In this document: piece after piece, positions 39,945 through 50,189 of the stretch
Numbering within the stretch: position 1 is the first letter of the stretch
Layout of the letters: every line of letters begins with the position of its first letter
From: Phaeosaccion multiseriatum
Taxonomy: Eukaryota > Ochrophyta, other classes
Direction: 5' to 3'
Assembly: GCA_965112735.1 (NCBI GenBank)
Contig: OZ218954.1
Location: forward strand, 4,278,001-4,342,000
Length of the DNA: 64,000 nucleotides
Made by a program: the position numbers and the translations under genes
The notes under the pieces: generated by a model
Database searches by the model: none
What the model was told of the DNA's origin: nothing
Seen by the model: the letters and a program-made list of their open reading frames with translations, nothing else

Positions 39945-41336
39945 CTAGCTGCAGGCTCCCAACAGGCGGGCCGCCAGATCAGCCTTAAGGCCCTCGGTTG
40001 ACATTTCTCTCTTCGACAGCTCTTTTTTCAAATCTGAAACCCTGAGAGCCTTAATTTCCGCCGCGCTCAGAGCTCCTCCTCCTCCTCCTCCTCCTCCTCC
40101 TCCTCCTCCTCCTCCTCCTCCTCCTCCTCCTCCTCCTCCTCCTCCTCCACCTCCTCCCCCTTCTCCCATGTTCAAGAGTACTACTCCTATGTTTATATTT
40201 GCTACTCCTACTCCTCCTCCTTCTCCTCCTCCTCCTCCTCCTCCTCCTCCTCCTCCTCCTCCTCCTCCTCCTCCTCCTCCTCCTCTTCCTCCTCCTCCTC
40301 GTCCTCCTCCTCCTCCTCCTCCTCCTCCTCCTCCTCCTCCTCTGGCTCCCAACAGGCGGGCCGCCAGATCAGCCTTAAGGCCCTCGGTTGACAGTTCTCT
40401 CTTCGACAGCTCTTTTTTCAAATCTGAAACCCTGAGAGCCTTAATTTCCGCCGCGCTCAGAGCTCCTCCTCCTCCTCCTCCTCCTCCTCCTCCTCCTCCT
40501 CCTCCTTCTCCTCCTCCTCCTCCTCCTCCTCCTCCTCCTCCTCCTCCTCCTCCTCCTCCCCCTCCTCCACCACCACCTCCTCCTCCTCCTCCTCCTCCTC
40601 CTCCTGTTCCTCCTGCTCCTCCTCCTCCTCCTCCTCCTCCTCCTCCTCTGGCTCCCAACAGGCGGGCCACCAGATCAGCCTTAAGGCCCTTGGTTGACAG
40701 TTCTCTCTTCGACAGCTCTATTTTCAAATCTGAAACCTTGAGAGCCATAATTTCCGCCGCGCTCAGAGCTCCTCCTCCTCCTCCTCCTCCTCCTCTGGCT
40801 CCCAACAGGCGGGCCACCAGATCAGCCTTAAGGCCCTTGGTTGACAGTTCTCTCTTCGACAGCTCTTTTTTCAAATCTGAAACCCTGAGAGCCTTAATTT
40901 CCGCCGCGCTCAGAGCTCCTCCTCCTCCTCCTCCTCCTCCTCCTCCTCCTCCTCCTCCTCCTCCTCCTCCTCCTCCTCCTCCTCCTCCTCCTCCTCCTCC
41001 TCCTCCTCCTCCTCCTCCTCCTCCTCCTCCTCCTCCTCCTCCTCCTCCTCCTCCTCCTCCTCCTCCTCCTCCTCCACCACCACCTCCTCCTCCTCCTCCT
41101 CCTCCTCCTCCTCCTCCTGCTCCTCCTCCTCCTCCTCCTCCTCCTCTGGCTCCCAACAGGCGGGCCACCAGATCAGCCTTAAGGCCCTTGGTTGACAGTT
41201 CTCTCTTCGACAGCTCTTTTTTCAAATCTGAAACCTTGAGAGCCATAATTTCCGCCGCGCTCAGGAGCTCCTCCTCCCCTCCTCGTCCTCCTCCTCCACC
41301 ACTAGTCTGGGACATCTTCTTGTCGTAGTTGCACAT
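39945..41336 (-). CDS. Five-SAP-motif protein with poly-Gly linkers (463 aa)
   Basis: From ATG at 41336 (MCNYDKKMSQTSGG) a single frame runs to a stop at 39945. It contains five near-identical modules AEIKALRVSDLKKELSKREL STKGLKADLVARLLGA, at about 41,264-41,145, 40,913-40,793, 40,769-40,643, 40,463-40,343 and 40,073-39,951. Each is a SAP motif (helix-turn-helix DNA-binding, scaffold-attachment type). The linkers are pure Gly encoded by (GGA)n, of 9 to about 70 residues. Modules differ by a few substitutions (K/E, V/A, IMALK/IKALR), mostly conservative, suggesting selection on the motif. SAP domains normally occur singly in chromatin or RNA-processing proteins; a pure array is unusual. Binding of AT-rich DNA by avidity is inference. 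The linker between modules 4 and 5 contains VANINIGVVLLNMGE. Confidence 0.7.
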   Translation of the reverse strand: MCNYDKKMSQTSGGGGGRGGEEELLSAAEIMALKVSDLKKELSKRELSTKGLKADLVARLLGARGGGGGGGGAGGGGGGGGGGGGGGGGGGGGGGGGGGGGGGGGGGGGGGGGGGGGGGGGGGGGGGGGGGGGGGGGGGGALSAAEIKALRVSDLKKELSKRELSTKGLKADLVARLLGARGGGGGGGGALSAAEIMALKVSDLKIELSKRELSTKGLKADLVARLLGARGGGGGGGGGGAGGTGGGGGGGGGGGGGGGGGGGGGGGGGGGGGGGGEGGGGGGGGGGGGGGALSAAEIKALRVSDLKKELSKRELSTEGLKADLAARLLGARGGGGGGGGGGGGGRGGGGRGGGGGGGGGGGGGGGGGGGGEGGGVGVANINIGVVLLNMGEGGGGGGGGGGGGGGGGGGGGGGGGGGGGGALSAAEIKALRVSDLKKELSKREMSTEGLKADLAARLLGACS

Positions 41337-42119
41337 GGCTGAGCTTCCTGTCCCCCGCAGAGGAGATGGGGGGAGGGGGGCAGAGGGGGGGCGAGAGAGA
41401 GGCAGAGCAGGGGGACGGGGAGAGAGAGAGAGAGCGAGAGAGAGAGAGAGAGAGAGAGCGAGGACAGAGAGAGGAGGGAAAGGGAATTGAGCAGCACAAG
41501 CGTTACTTTGTGCGCAGTACAAGCGCGCATGGTGTTGGTGTTGAAAGACTTACGAGCAAGTCTTCAGGCCTCCTCGTCTTCAGGCCTTCTCGCTAAAGAG
41601 CGCCACCCCTTCTTCCCTCCCGCACCCTCTCCCTCCCTCGCTCCCCCCTTCATTTCCTCCCTCCCTCCCTCCCTCATTTACTCCCTCCCTCCCTCCCTCC
41701 CTCACTCACTCACTCACTCACCACACAAGTTGTTTGAAGGACTTGCTTGATTGTGCGAGAGCCTTTTGTGGTGTGTGCTTGATATTGTGCGAGAGCTTCG
41801 GTTTATTTATTTCCATTTTCTGTAAATTTTGTTCACGAGCGCCGATTGAGGATTGAGCAAGCGCCGAGAAGGGCGACGGAAGTCAACAATTCCATCGCAC
41901 TGAAACGCAAACCAAAAGCCCTCCCTTCTTCCGTGCTTCTTCCCATTTTAGAGGGTACTTCCTTCTCTGCGAGGAAGCGTGGGACTACTACACAGTACTG
42001 GGGAGGAGTTTCAGAACTGTCGCGCAACGTGCATCATCTTTGCAATAATACCATTTGAACAGTGGCACAGCACCAACAGGGAGAGAGAGAGGGGAGGCGT
42101 AGAGGGCAGCAGCAGCTAG
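41337..42119. other. Region between SAP-array gene and condensin fragment
   Basis: Contains a (GA)n run at 41,420-41,460 and CCCT/CACT tetranucleotide runs at 41,655-41,725. The initiating exon of the condensin gene should lie here, but I could not identify it. The SAP gene promoter must also be here. Confidence 0.4.
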
Positions 42120-44595
42120 ATCATCGCCTTCAAGCTCCCTCCCAACCTGACAGACTCGGAGCTGGGGAAGGCAGACCGACTCTGCGTGCAAGACAGCGTA
42201 GACCTCCGGGAGGAGAAGGATGCGTCTGCGCTGCACGACCGTTTGGATGAGTTGAGGGAGAGCGTACTCGGCCGGGGCGGTGGAGAGGGGTGCGGTGAAG
42301 ATAGAGTGGAGGATGGGAATGGCCATCACGACGGCGTGGCTTCCATCGCAAGCCAGGAGAACTTCTATCTGATGTACTGCTTCGTGAGGTGAGTGGGTGC
42401 TTGTGCGCGGCCGCACGCGGCCGACACTTCAAAAATGTAACAGGATGGATGAGGGGAGATGGGGGAAGCGGAGCAGCAAATTTAGCAAAAAGGAGGAAAG
42501 GGAGAGAGGAGGGACGCTTTATAAAACGGGGCTCGCGATCTTGGCTTCCCTCCCACCGAACCCCTCCTTTCCCCACTCCGCCCCCGCCCCCACCCCCTCC
42601 TTTCCCCTCTCCTCGCGAAAACAGGGACTTTCGACACGTGCAGGGTTCCGTCCAGAAGGGGGTCCTTGACACGCTCGAATGCGTGGTGGAGGACCTTGTC
42701 CAGCACATTGAGCCCTCGCCCTTGTCCCAGCAGGCGCGACGCAGGGCCAGGGGCAAGAGATGGGGGGAAGACTGGGCTTCGGCGGGCATGAAGCAGGAAG
42801 GCCGGGACACAGGAGCAGAGGACAGTGGGCAGGGGCAGGGACAGGGACAGGGTCAGTTCCTGCAGGTGAAAAATGCCTTCCAGATTGCTGTCTTCTTTCT
42901 GTTTACGGTCACGATGAAGGCCGAGGCCGTCTTCTCCAACAGCAAGGAGAACGAGAGTCTCGAGAGACAAGCCAACGGGAGAGGGGGAGGGGCGAGAGGC
43001 GGCAAGAAGAAGGGCCCCGCGGCGGGCGGGGATGCCGCAGCAGCAGCAGCCGCGGCGGCAGGAAGAGAGCTTCAGTGGGAGACCGCGAGAGAGGGAGCGC
43101 TGTCCATCCTAGTGGAGGCCCTTCGCTGCGACCGCTCCCGCTTGTGGCACTTGGGCATCCCTGCGGAGGACTTTGTGAACCTCTTCCTCCGCTTGGGCTA
43201 CAGCCTACTCGAGCTGCCCCACACCATGCTCGCAGGTAGCAGGCTCGTCAAGCTGCTGGCCTTTCAGCTCGTGACGCTGTCTTTCCAGGCTTCGCAGAGT
43301 GTCACCGCAGGGGTCAGTGCATGCATCTTACAAATGGTCAACGCGCACGATCACCTTCCCCCCGCCATGGCGGAGTTGTGCAGAGGGCTGGCAAGGGGCG
43401 AGCACAGGGACTCCCGCCTTGCCGCCGATTTGCTGAGAGAGCTCGGCAGGATGGACCTCAACCACGCTGATGCAGGTGCGTGCGTGCAGACGACACGGGG
43501 AGAGGTTGGAGAGAGAGAGAGAGAGAGGCAGAGAGAAGGGGAGATTAAGAGGGGGTGACTCGTTGGTTCATTCGAGTGGGCCCACCCAACCTCTGCGGCC
43601 TTGCAGGGACTTGTCTATACCTGAGACTGTTTGGGGGGGTTGGCGCTTCCTACCCAACCTACCCCTTCCCCTCTATCTCGTCTCGCACCTCTCTTCTTTC
43701 TTGGACCCCTTGGGCCTCCTCCTTTCTAGGGCGGCGAGGCTGTTCTTCGCTCCTATCCCTTGCCTCCCGTCCCCCTGCCCAGTCCTCCCCTCCCTCCCCT
43801 CACTTCCCTTCCTCCCCCCTCTCCTCTCCTCCCCGCCCCTCCCCACCCATCCTCAGTCCTGACACACCTCCCACCCTGTTCTGACACCCACCCACCCCAC
43901 CCACCCCCTCTGTCCTGACACCCACCCACCGACCCTGTCCCGCCCTCAGGCAAGAACGCTGCCGGAGTGCGTAACATGTCCAAGTTCCTTGAGGAGATGA
44001 GCACTGCCTTGCCCGGTGTCGTGCTTGCCAACCTCTCTGTACTGCTGCCTCACTTTCAAAGCGAGCCCTATGCCATTCGCAGCGCGCTGGCGGGCTGTCT
44101 GGCCAACATCCTCTGTGCGGGTGCCGAATATGAGAGGAGGGAGAAGGATCATGCGGCCGGCAGGGCAGTGGAGCAGGAGGGGGAGGAGGAGGAGGAGGAG
44201 GAGGATGGAAGCGATGGACAGGTAGGAGGGGAGGGGCTTCGGCGCATCGTAGCGCGAGAGAGGAACAGAGACAGAGAGAGAACAGAACGTCTGGGGGGGC
44301 AATGTGTTTTGTGTTTTTTTGAAGGTTTGTTGCGGTGCAAGTTGCTGCCCCGCCCCCCCCCCCTCTGTAACTAATGCCCATCCACTGACATCCACTGCCA
44401 TCCCATCCCATCCCATCCCCTTCATCCATCCACCCAGGTGAAGGTTGATACCAAGACGCGAGACAAGCTGCTGGACATTCTGGAGAAGCGTGTCAGGGAC
44501 GTCAACGCCTTCTCTCGATCCGCCGTGCTCAAGGCCTGGGCCACCCTCAGCGAGGAGAGGGCCGTTCCGCGCAATCGAATCCAAGATGTCGCCAG
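42120..44595 (+). CDS. Condensin complex subunit 1 (Cnd1/NCAPD2-like), partial: first exon and C-terminal half missing
   Basis: Four phase-consistent exons: 42120-42388, 42625-43475, 43950-44221, 44438-44595, giving 516 codons. The text matches the N-terminal HEAT region of condensin D2: FKLPPNLTDSELGKADRLCV, LQWETAREGALSILVEALRC, GVRNMSKFLEEMSTALPGVV LANLSVLLPHFQSEPYAIRS, and RDKLLDILEKRVRDVNAFSR SAVLKAWATL. The family is usually 1,200-1,400 residues and acts in mitotic chromosome compaction as a non-SMC regulatory subunit. Exon 42120 begins after an AG with a stop in frame just before, so a 5' exon is missing. After 44595 a good donor exists, but no further condensin exon follows: LINE-tail, TIR element and ankyrin-gene copies occupy the sequence. 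Either the gene is truncated or the assembly is joined wrongly here. Confidence 0.8.
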
Positions 44596-44989
44596 GTGAG
44601 TGGGTATATTATGTCCATATATGGGTTTGTTGAGAGAGAGCGAGCGAGGGAGTTTGCTTGGGAGGGAGGGAGGGAGGGAGGGGGTTGGGGATTTGGGGAT
44701 TTGATTCAAAGGGTATGTTTGTCCCCTCCCCCGCTCCCCCTCCCCGGCGGATGAGGGATGGCGGCAGTCAAGCTCAAGCTCCGATCGATCCTGCTCGCTC
44801 CTCTTTGCGGGAGGCGGCCGGCCGCCCCCCCCCTACCTCACCCAGGCAACTCTGGTGATGGTGGTGGTTGGGGGGGGGGGGTTGGCGCGGTTCTGAGCGA
44901 CCCTGGTTCCTGGTTCTGGGCTGGCCTGTCTCAGAACCATGTCAGGGGCCGAGTAATGAACTCTCAGAACTCGACCCCTCACATATCCT
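44596..44989. other. Breakpoint region after the condensin exons
   Basis: Holds GGGA repeats near 44,660-44,685 and at 44,893-44,935 a copy of GAGCGACCCTGGTTCCTGGT plus TCTGGGCTGGCCTGTCTCA that also sits at 37,822-37,893, where it directly follows the other LINE tail. No exon continuing condensin is visible. Confidence 0.6.
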
Positions 44990-45161
44990 CGTCCTGACCA
45001 GACTTCGCCGTCTCGTCAGCTGCAGCCACCAGATACGGCTCTCGGAGTGAGAGCGCGCCTTCCTGGGTCGGCTCAACCGCGGAGCCGGTCCCGCACTCCC
45101 CCTCCCCGCCCTAGAGGGGGAGTAACCGGCCCCTCGAGGGCCCCGGAGACACAGCGATACC

Positions 45162-45208
<47 letters not shown>
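44990..45208 (+). mobile_element. LINE-like 3' tail, copy 2, ending in (CA)n
   Basis: About 95 percent identical by eye to 37,592-37,822: both share CCACCAGATACGGCTCTCGG, CCTAGAGGGGGAGTAACCGG and the same end before (CA)n. Only the 3' untranslated part is present, a strong 5' truncation as expected from target-primed reverse transcription. Confidence 0.7.
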
Positions 45209-45213
<5 letters not shown>

Positions 45214-45261
45214 TCCACACTTTCAGTTTCTTAGGTGATTCCTATTAAGTCAATAAAGACC

Positions 45262-45402
45262 TTACCCCCTCACATATTATCACTATCCGCTATCTGCTAT
45301 CCGCTATCGCCGGCTTTGGGGGGGGCGTGCTATCCGCTATCGCCGGCGCCAGCCGATCCGCTATCCGCTATCGAGAATGTGGGCGATAGTGCGTCAGGGG
45401 TC
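45262..45402. mobile_element. TIR element (MITE-like), copy 3, degenerate
   Basis: Begins ACCCCCTCACATATTATCAC then CTATCCGCTATCTG, and ends CTATCGAGAATGTGGGCGAT AGTGCGTCAGGGGTCC. Inner CTATCCG and GCCGGCGCC units match copies 1 and 2; the left terminal repeat has diverged. Confidence 0.55.
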
Positions 45403-45728
45403 CACTGAACAGCTTCTTCCTTCTTTTCTTCCTGCCGATCCTCCTCTGTAACCTATCCCCACCACACTCTACACTGCAAGCACACGAGATCTGCTCCTGC
45501 GCCCCACACCTCTAGTTCCTGACCATCGTCCCTCCCTTGCCAGTCCGCGAAGAGTCGTTTTCCCGAGGGGACGAGAAAACATCCCCTTCTCCTCGCCTCT
45601 CGCGCTCGCTCCTGGCGGCGCGGTATATTCAGAGAGCGCGCCAGCACTAGGCTGTCTGCAGGTCGAAACTCAGTTTGTGAACAATAAATTTTAAATTTTT
45701 CTTTCAACAGAGGACAGCAAGATTGGAA

Positions 45729-46943
45729 CTAGCCGTTCTGCCTGCTTCGCCTCCTCGGCGGCTCGTCGTTCGCCTCTTTGCCCAGCTCAAAGCCGTACAG
45801 AGTCATGAGCACCTTCACCTCCCTTGACATGGCCTCGATGCAGAAGAAGCCCGCTGCCTGCAGAGCCTGCTTCGCCCTCACCTCGTCAAGCAGCTTCCCG
45901 CGGTGCCTCGTCCTCCCTCCTGATGCCTCACCACTACTCCCACCTCCCCTTCCGTCACCGCCGCTACCAATCGTCTCGGAGGTGATCCTACTGCTGCCAC
46001 TGTTGGTGCTAGCCCTCCTCTCCGTGCCCAGCCTCCCATGGCGCCCTCGGGTCAGCAGGCTCTTGATGCTACCCGTCGTGACGAACTGCACCACAGCTGC
46101 AAAGCCCTCCTCGGTAAAGTCCACGCCGTCAAACGTCACCTCCACCTCGTCCTTGTCCTTGCCCTTGATGCCCATGAAGCCACGCCCCGCCAGGTCCAGC
46201 ATGGTGGGGAGACTGCCTGCAGCCCTTTCATGCCTGTCCGGGCCGTCAGAGCTCCTTCCCTCTCCCTCAGTCTTGTCCATCAGCAGCTCTATCAGAGGTA
46301 TGCTCAGGGTAGTGCGTGTCTTTGCTCTTAATGTGACCAGCAAAAACTTTGTGCAAGAGAGACTGATCTGTCAGTGCTGCCATTGGGCCCCTCACAGCAG
46401 TACTGGGCTGGTGTGGTATACCAGTGTATTTCCTCTACCTCGGCCCCGGCCTTGAGTAGCGTCCTCACAGACTCAGGACAGCCGAATCTTGCTGCACCAT
46501 GCAAGGCGTCTCTACCCTCCACCCTGCCCCCACACCTCAAAAGGTACGACACGATCATGGGGTGACCTGTTGACGACCTACCCTCCCGCAGCCAAGGGAA
46601 CAAGCCCATTGCAATCCCCTTTGTTCACATCTGCAACTTCCTCCACGAGCCCCTGACTGAACTAATGCGAAGTTGGCCATTCGGTGCAACGAGGACAAGC
46701 GGAGTCTTCCTGTCACCATCCTCATTATCGGCTACCTCTCCTCCTCGCCTCGCATCAATGTCCATCTCTTCACCGAGTCAAGAAGTCGATGGTGGACAGC
46801 ATCGCTGCAAGGTGCGAAATCTCCGCTGCAAGGTGCGAAATCTCCTCCCCAACATCAACAACATCACCGACGCCCTCCCCCTCGCTGCTGCTTCCATCAC
46901 ACCACTCGTTAATGCGCTGCAGCGCTTCTTCCACAGTCACCAT
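45729..46943 (-). pseudogene. Ankyrin/BTB-like gene copy A, internally deleted and broken
   Basis: Starts at ATG 46943 like the intact copy (MVTVEEALQRINEW), carries a 21-nt tandem duplication doubling EISHLAA near 46,800-46,850, then frameshifts and stops at the point equivalent to STIDFDSLKRT. A single ankyrin stretch follows (RDALHGAARFGCPESVRTLL KAGAEVEE), most repeats being deleted, then a shift into a largely intact C-terminal BTB-like domain (TLSIPLIELLMDK, GRGFMGIKGKDKDEVEVTFD GVDFTEEGFAAVVQFVTTGS, GFFCIEAMSREVKVLMTLYG). The C-terminal 200 codons remain open and could still be expressed. Confidence 0.7.
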
Positions 46944-47325
46944 AATCAAGCGTGTAAAGAGTGAGGCATAACATAATGAGGAAAGGAAAAAGCGTGCCTT
47001 TTGAAGTTACAGAAGCGTGCCAAAAAATAAGCATCTGTGAGTTTGCGTGAAGGTGGAACGCCCCCACCACGTCCATGTACTTCCAAATTTCAGTGCCAAA
47101 TTTTTCCTCTCTCTTTTTCTTCTTTCCTCCCCCACAGAGTGTTGAAGTATAACGACAGTACTACAGTATGTATGTATGTATGCATGAACGCCAGCTCACT
47201 CTTCTGCCTCTCCCTGCCTAGCTCGCTTCGCCCTCCCTTGTACCTCCACCCCGGGGCCCACCACCTCTGGGTGCTGCTCTGAGGGCCACATCACGAGATC
47301 CCTCTCCCCTCTACACCTCCCCATC
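46944..47325. other. Spacer between ankyrin-gene copies
   Basis: No recognised coding sequence; a (GTAT)n microrepeat occurs near 47,168-47,181. Confidence 0.4.
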
Positions 47326-47540
47326 TTAGTACGAGCGGTACAAGCTCATCCGCTCGAGCGGATCCCTCTCCAATAATCTCGACATGTACTGATTGCCAAA
47401 CCTGCTCATAGCAGGCCGATGACTTGGTGAGTGCCGAGAGAACTCCGCGTCATCGTCGTCGCCCAGCAGCGCTTCGAAGCCGTACAGCCCGGAGTAGGTA
47501 CACAGCGCGCGCAGATCCGTGCTGTCTCTTTCCGCCTCGC
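47326..47540 (-). CDS. Possible orphan terminal exon (71 codons)
   Basis: On the minus strand after an AG at 47541-47542 the frame reads EAERDSTDLRALCTYSGLYG FEALLGDDDDAEFSRHSPSH RPAMSRFGNQYMSRLLERDP LERMSLYRSY and stops at 47326-47328. The composition is ordinary protein with no repeat bias. It lies 3' of the intact ankyrin gene on the same strand but is not obviously joined to it. It may be the last exon of a lost gene. Confidence 0.3.
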
Positions 47541-47751
47541 CTGCCCCGCGAGGAGTGCATACCTATAACTTTATCACGTATCGTCTATCCTCTCTCCCCC
47601 ACGTACAGCATACACTACAGAGGCACAATGAACAGGCTTCGTTCACACGAGCTTCGGGCCTACTTTCTTATTCAATACAGAAAGGAGCTATTCATTGGAA
47701 AAGCAAAGGGGGTAAACACAAGCATCTCCTTTGCCAAGGACCCGCTCTGCT

Positions 47752-49830
47752 TCACTTTATCGGCGGCTCATCCTTCTCCTCCGTCTCCTTGGCCAGCTCA
47801 AAGCCGTACAGAGTCATGAGCGCCTTCACCTCCCTCGACATGGCCTCGATGCAGAAGAAGTCCGCTGCCTGCAGTGCCTGCTCCGCTCTCACCTCGTCGA
47901 ACAGCTTCACGCGCTCCCTCTTCCTTTCTCCTGATGCCTCACCACTGCTCCCACCATCTACTTCACCACCGCCGCCGCCGACCGTCTCGGAGCTGCTGCC
48001 AATGATTCCATCAGTGTTCTCTGTGCTCAGCAGGCGACGGCGCCCTCGGGTAAGCAGGCTCTTGACGCTACCCGTCGTGACGAACTGCACCACAGCTGCA
48101 AAGCCCTCCTCGGTAAAGTCCACTCCGTCAAACGTCATCTCCACCTCGTCCTTGCCCTTGCCTTTGATGCCCATGAAGCCACGCCCCGCCGGGTCCAGCA
48201 TGGTGGGGAGACTGCCTGCAGCCGTGTCATGCCTGTCTAAGCGGTTAGGGCTTCCTCCCTCTCCTCGTCTTCCACTCTGCTCAATCTTGTTCATCAGCAG
48301 CTCCATCAGAGGTATGCTCAGTGTGTACTGCACGTCTTTGCTCTTCCCCGTTGTCCTGTCTACCAAACGCACTTGTACCACGCGGCCCTCCTTGGCGGCT
48401 TCAGAGTAGGCAGAGCCGGAGAAATGCTGAGCCAAGGTATTGCAAACACGATCAGAAGCATCTCTTGCCCCTCGTTCTTCGCTCAAAGATGCGGCAACGA
48501 CATCCCCACAATCGCTCTCGCCCACCAAGGCCATGACTGACTTGGTGACGGCAGCGCCCATCTCCAGCAGGAGTGCCGCCACTTTGACTCTGTCTGCCTT
48601 GGACCCTGGCCAAGCAGGGTACCCAAGTCGGGCGGAAACCTTGTTTGCCTTACGAGGACACATGCACACCATCAAGGGGCTGCTTCCCGTGTTGGTCAGC
48701 GCGTCGACCTCAGCCCCAGCCTCCAACAGAAGATACGTCAGCTCCATGCTGCCCCAAACCGAAGCCAAATGAAGGGGCGCAATATTGCCGTCTCGCTTGG
48801 CGTTAACGTTGGCTCCTGCGTCAATGAGCTCGGCAGTTATGTCCACAAGTCCCTTGAGAGTAGCAGTGTGGAGCGGCGTGTTGTTCTTAGAATCCACAGC
48901 GTCGAGGGAGGCACCGAGGCGGATGAGCGCCTTCACACTTGAGGAATTGCCGCACAACGCGGCGAAGTGAAGGGGCGTGCGCTCATCAGAGCTCTTCACG
49001 TCCACCGGCAGCCCTCGACGGACGAGTACGTCGATGAGTTCACTGTGACCGGCAGACGCGACATTGTGCAAGAGAGTCCACGCGCGCACGTCCTTGACGT
49101 TCAAATCCGCCCCTGCCTCCAGCAGCAGGGACAGGGCCTCCACTCTTTCGCTGGCATTGCTCTTGTCCACCCCAAAACAGCAGCAGTATTGGGCCGGCGT
49201 CAATCCACTTCCTCCACTATCCCGCTCATTCACGTCGGCCCCGGCCTGGAGCAGCACCCTCACAGACTCGGGACAGCCCGCGTGTGCGGCATTGTGCAAG
49301 GCGTAGCTACCCTCCACCCTGGCTCCATGCCTCATGAGGTACGACACGATCTCAGGGTGACTGCCGCACCACGCGACGCCCCAGCTCAAAGGGTCAAAAC
49401 CACCTGCAGCTGCAGCCAAGGGTACAAGGCCATTGCAATCCCCTTTGTTCACGTTTGCACCCTCCTCCACGAGCCCCTCCACCAAGGCAAAGTGGCCCTT
49501 CAGGGCAGCTTGGATCAGCGAAGTCTTGCCATCCCATCCATCTTCACATCCCTCTCCTCCACGTCCCGTATCGATGTCCAGCCCGCATTCCTTCAGCAGT
49601 TTCACGCTCCCCCCCATCTGCGCCCCCTTCTCTTCCATGACACTCTTATCCATCGCCCCTAGAGCACAAAGGGGCGTGTAGCCCGTCCTCTTCAGCGAGT
49701 CAAAGTCGATCGTCGAGAGCACGGCTGCCAAAACTAAACTAAGCTCCTCCACACCGACGCCCTTCCCTGCACTGCTGCTTCCCTCTCGCCACTCTTCAAT
49801 CCGCTGAAGCGCTTCCTCCATAGTCACCAT
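47752..49830 (-). CDS. Ankyrin-repeat protein with C-terminal BTB-like domain (692 aa, intact copy)
   Basis: Single exon from ATG 49830 (MVTMEEALQRIEEW) to the stop at 47752. Residues about 90-420 hold about eight ankyrin repeats, for example DGKTSLIQAALKGHFALVEG, ERTPLHFAALCGNSSSVKAL and NNTPLHTATLKGLVDITAEL. Residues about 510-692 resemble a BTB/POZ domain: YTLSIPLMELLMNK, FTEEGFAAVVQFVTTGSVKS, ALQAADFFCIEAMSREVKAL. Ankyrin plus BTB proteins often act as Cullin-3 substrate adaptors or signalling scaffolds; that role is inference. The earlier in-frame codons up to 50,337 include a (TA)n-encoded Tyr-Ile run and a piece of another copy, so 49830 is the better start. Two broken relatives flank it. 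Confidence 0.82.
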   Translation of the reverse strand: MVTMEEALQRIEEWREGSSSAGKGVGVEELSLVLAAVLSTIDFDSLKRTGYTPLCALGAMDKSVMEEKGAQMGGSVKLLKECGLDIDTGRGGEGCEDGWDGKTSLIQAALKGHFALVEGLVEEGANVNKGDCNGLVPLAAAAGGFDPLSWGVAWCGSHPEIVSYLMRHGARVEGSYALHNAAHAGCPESVRVLLQAGADVNERDSGGSGLTPAQYCCCFGVDKSNASERVEALSLLLEAGADLNVKDVRAWTLLHNVASAGHSELIDVLVRRGLPVDVKSSDERTPLHFAALCGNSSSVKALIRLGASLDAVDSKNNTPLHTATLKGLVDITAELIDAGANVNAKRDGNIAPLHLASVWGSMELTYLLLEAGAEVDALTNTGSSPLMVCMCPRKANKVSARLGYPAWPGSKADRVKVAALLLEMGAAVTKSVMALVGESDCGDVVAASLSEERGARDASDRVCNTLAQHFSGSAYSEAAKEGRVVQVRLVDRTTGKSKDVQYTLSIPLMELLMNKIEQSGRRGEGGSPNRLDRHDTAAGSLPTMLDPAGRGFMGIKGKGKDEVEMTFDGVDFTEEGFAAVVQFVTTGSVKSLLTRGRRRLLSTENTDGIIGSSSETVGGGGGEVDGGSSGEASGERKRERVKLFDEVRAEQALQAADFFCIEAMSREVKALMTLYGFELAKETEEKDEPPIK

Positions 49831-49837
49831 GGTAATG

Positions 49838-49878
<41 letters not shown>
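49838..49878. repeat. (AT)n run just upstream of the ankyrin/BTB-like gene
   Basis: About 40 bp of TA repeat ending 8 bp before the start codon on the minus strand; probably promoter or 5' leader. Confidence 0.85.
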
Positions 49879-49881
<3 letters not shown>

Positions 49882-50189
49882 CGTTCGGCTGCTCACACTC
49901 ACGTAATACGGTGTGGAATAGAAATTCTTCCTCCAAGCACGCGATACGATACTTTCAAATCCAATTTCCTTGCCGACGCGACCCCCTGAGACCCCCCACC
50001 TCATCGAACCTTGATCGAACCTCACAAACCCGTGGTTGGAGGTCATTTGTGATTTCTCGTGGGACGAGGTGCGTCTCACGGGGCTACTGCGGGCGGAAGG
50101 GAGACTCCACACTTTTTCTTTGTTTAGCTTCGGTTGTATCAAATTGATGAAAGGGATGATAACAGATTCAATCCACAAAAGAACCGCGC
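49879..50189. other. Upstream region of the intact ankyrin/BTB-like gene
   Basis: About 310 bp with no coding exon seen. It joins directly onto the 3' end of broken copy C. Confidence 0.4.

Noticed and set aside
40168-41328. 386-codon plus-strand frame rich in Pro
   Set aside because: It is the complement of the SAP-array gene; the minus-strand frame gives recognisable SAP motifs.
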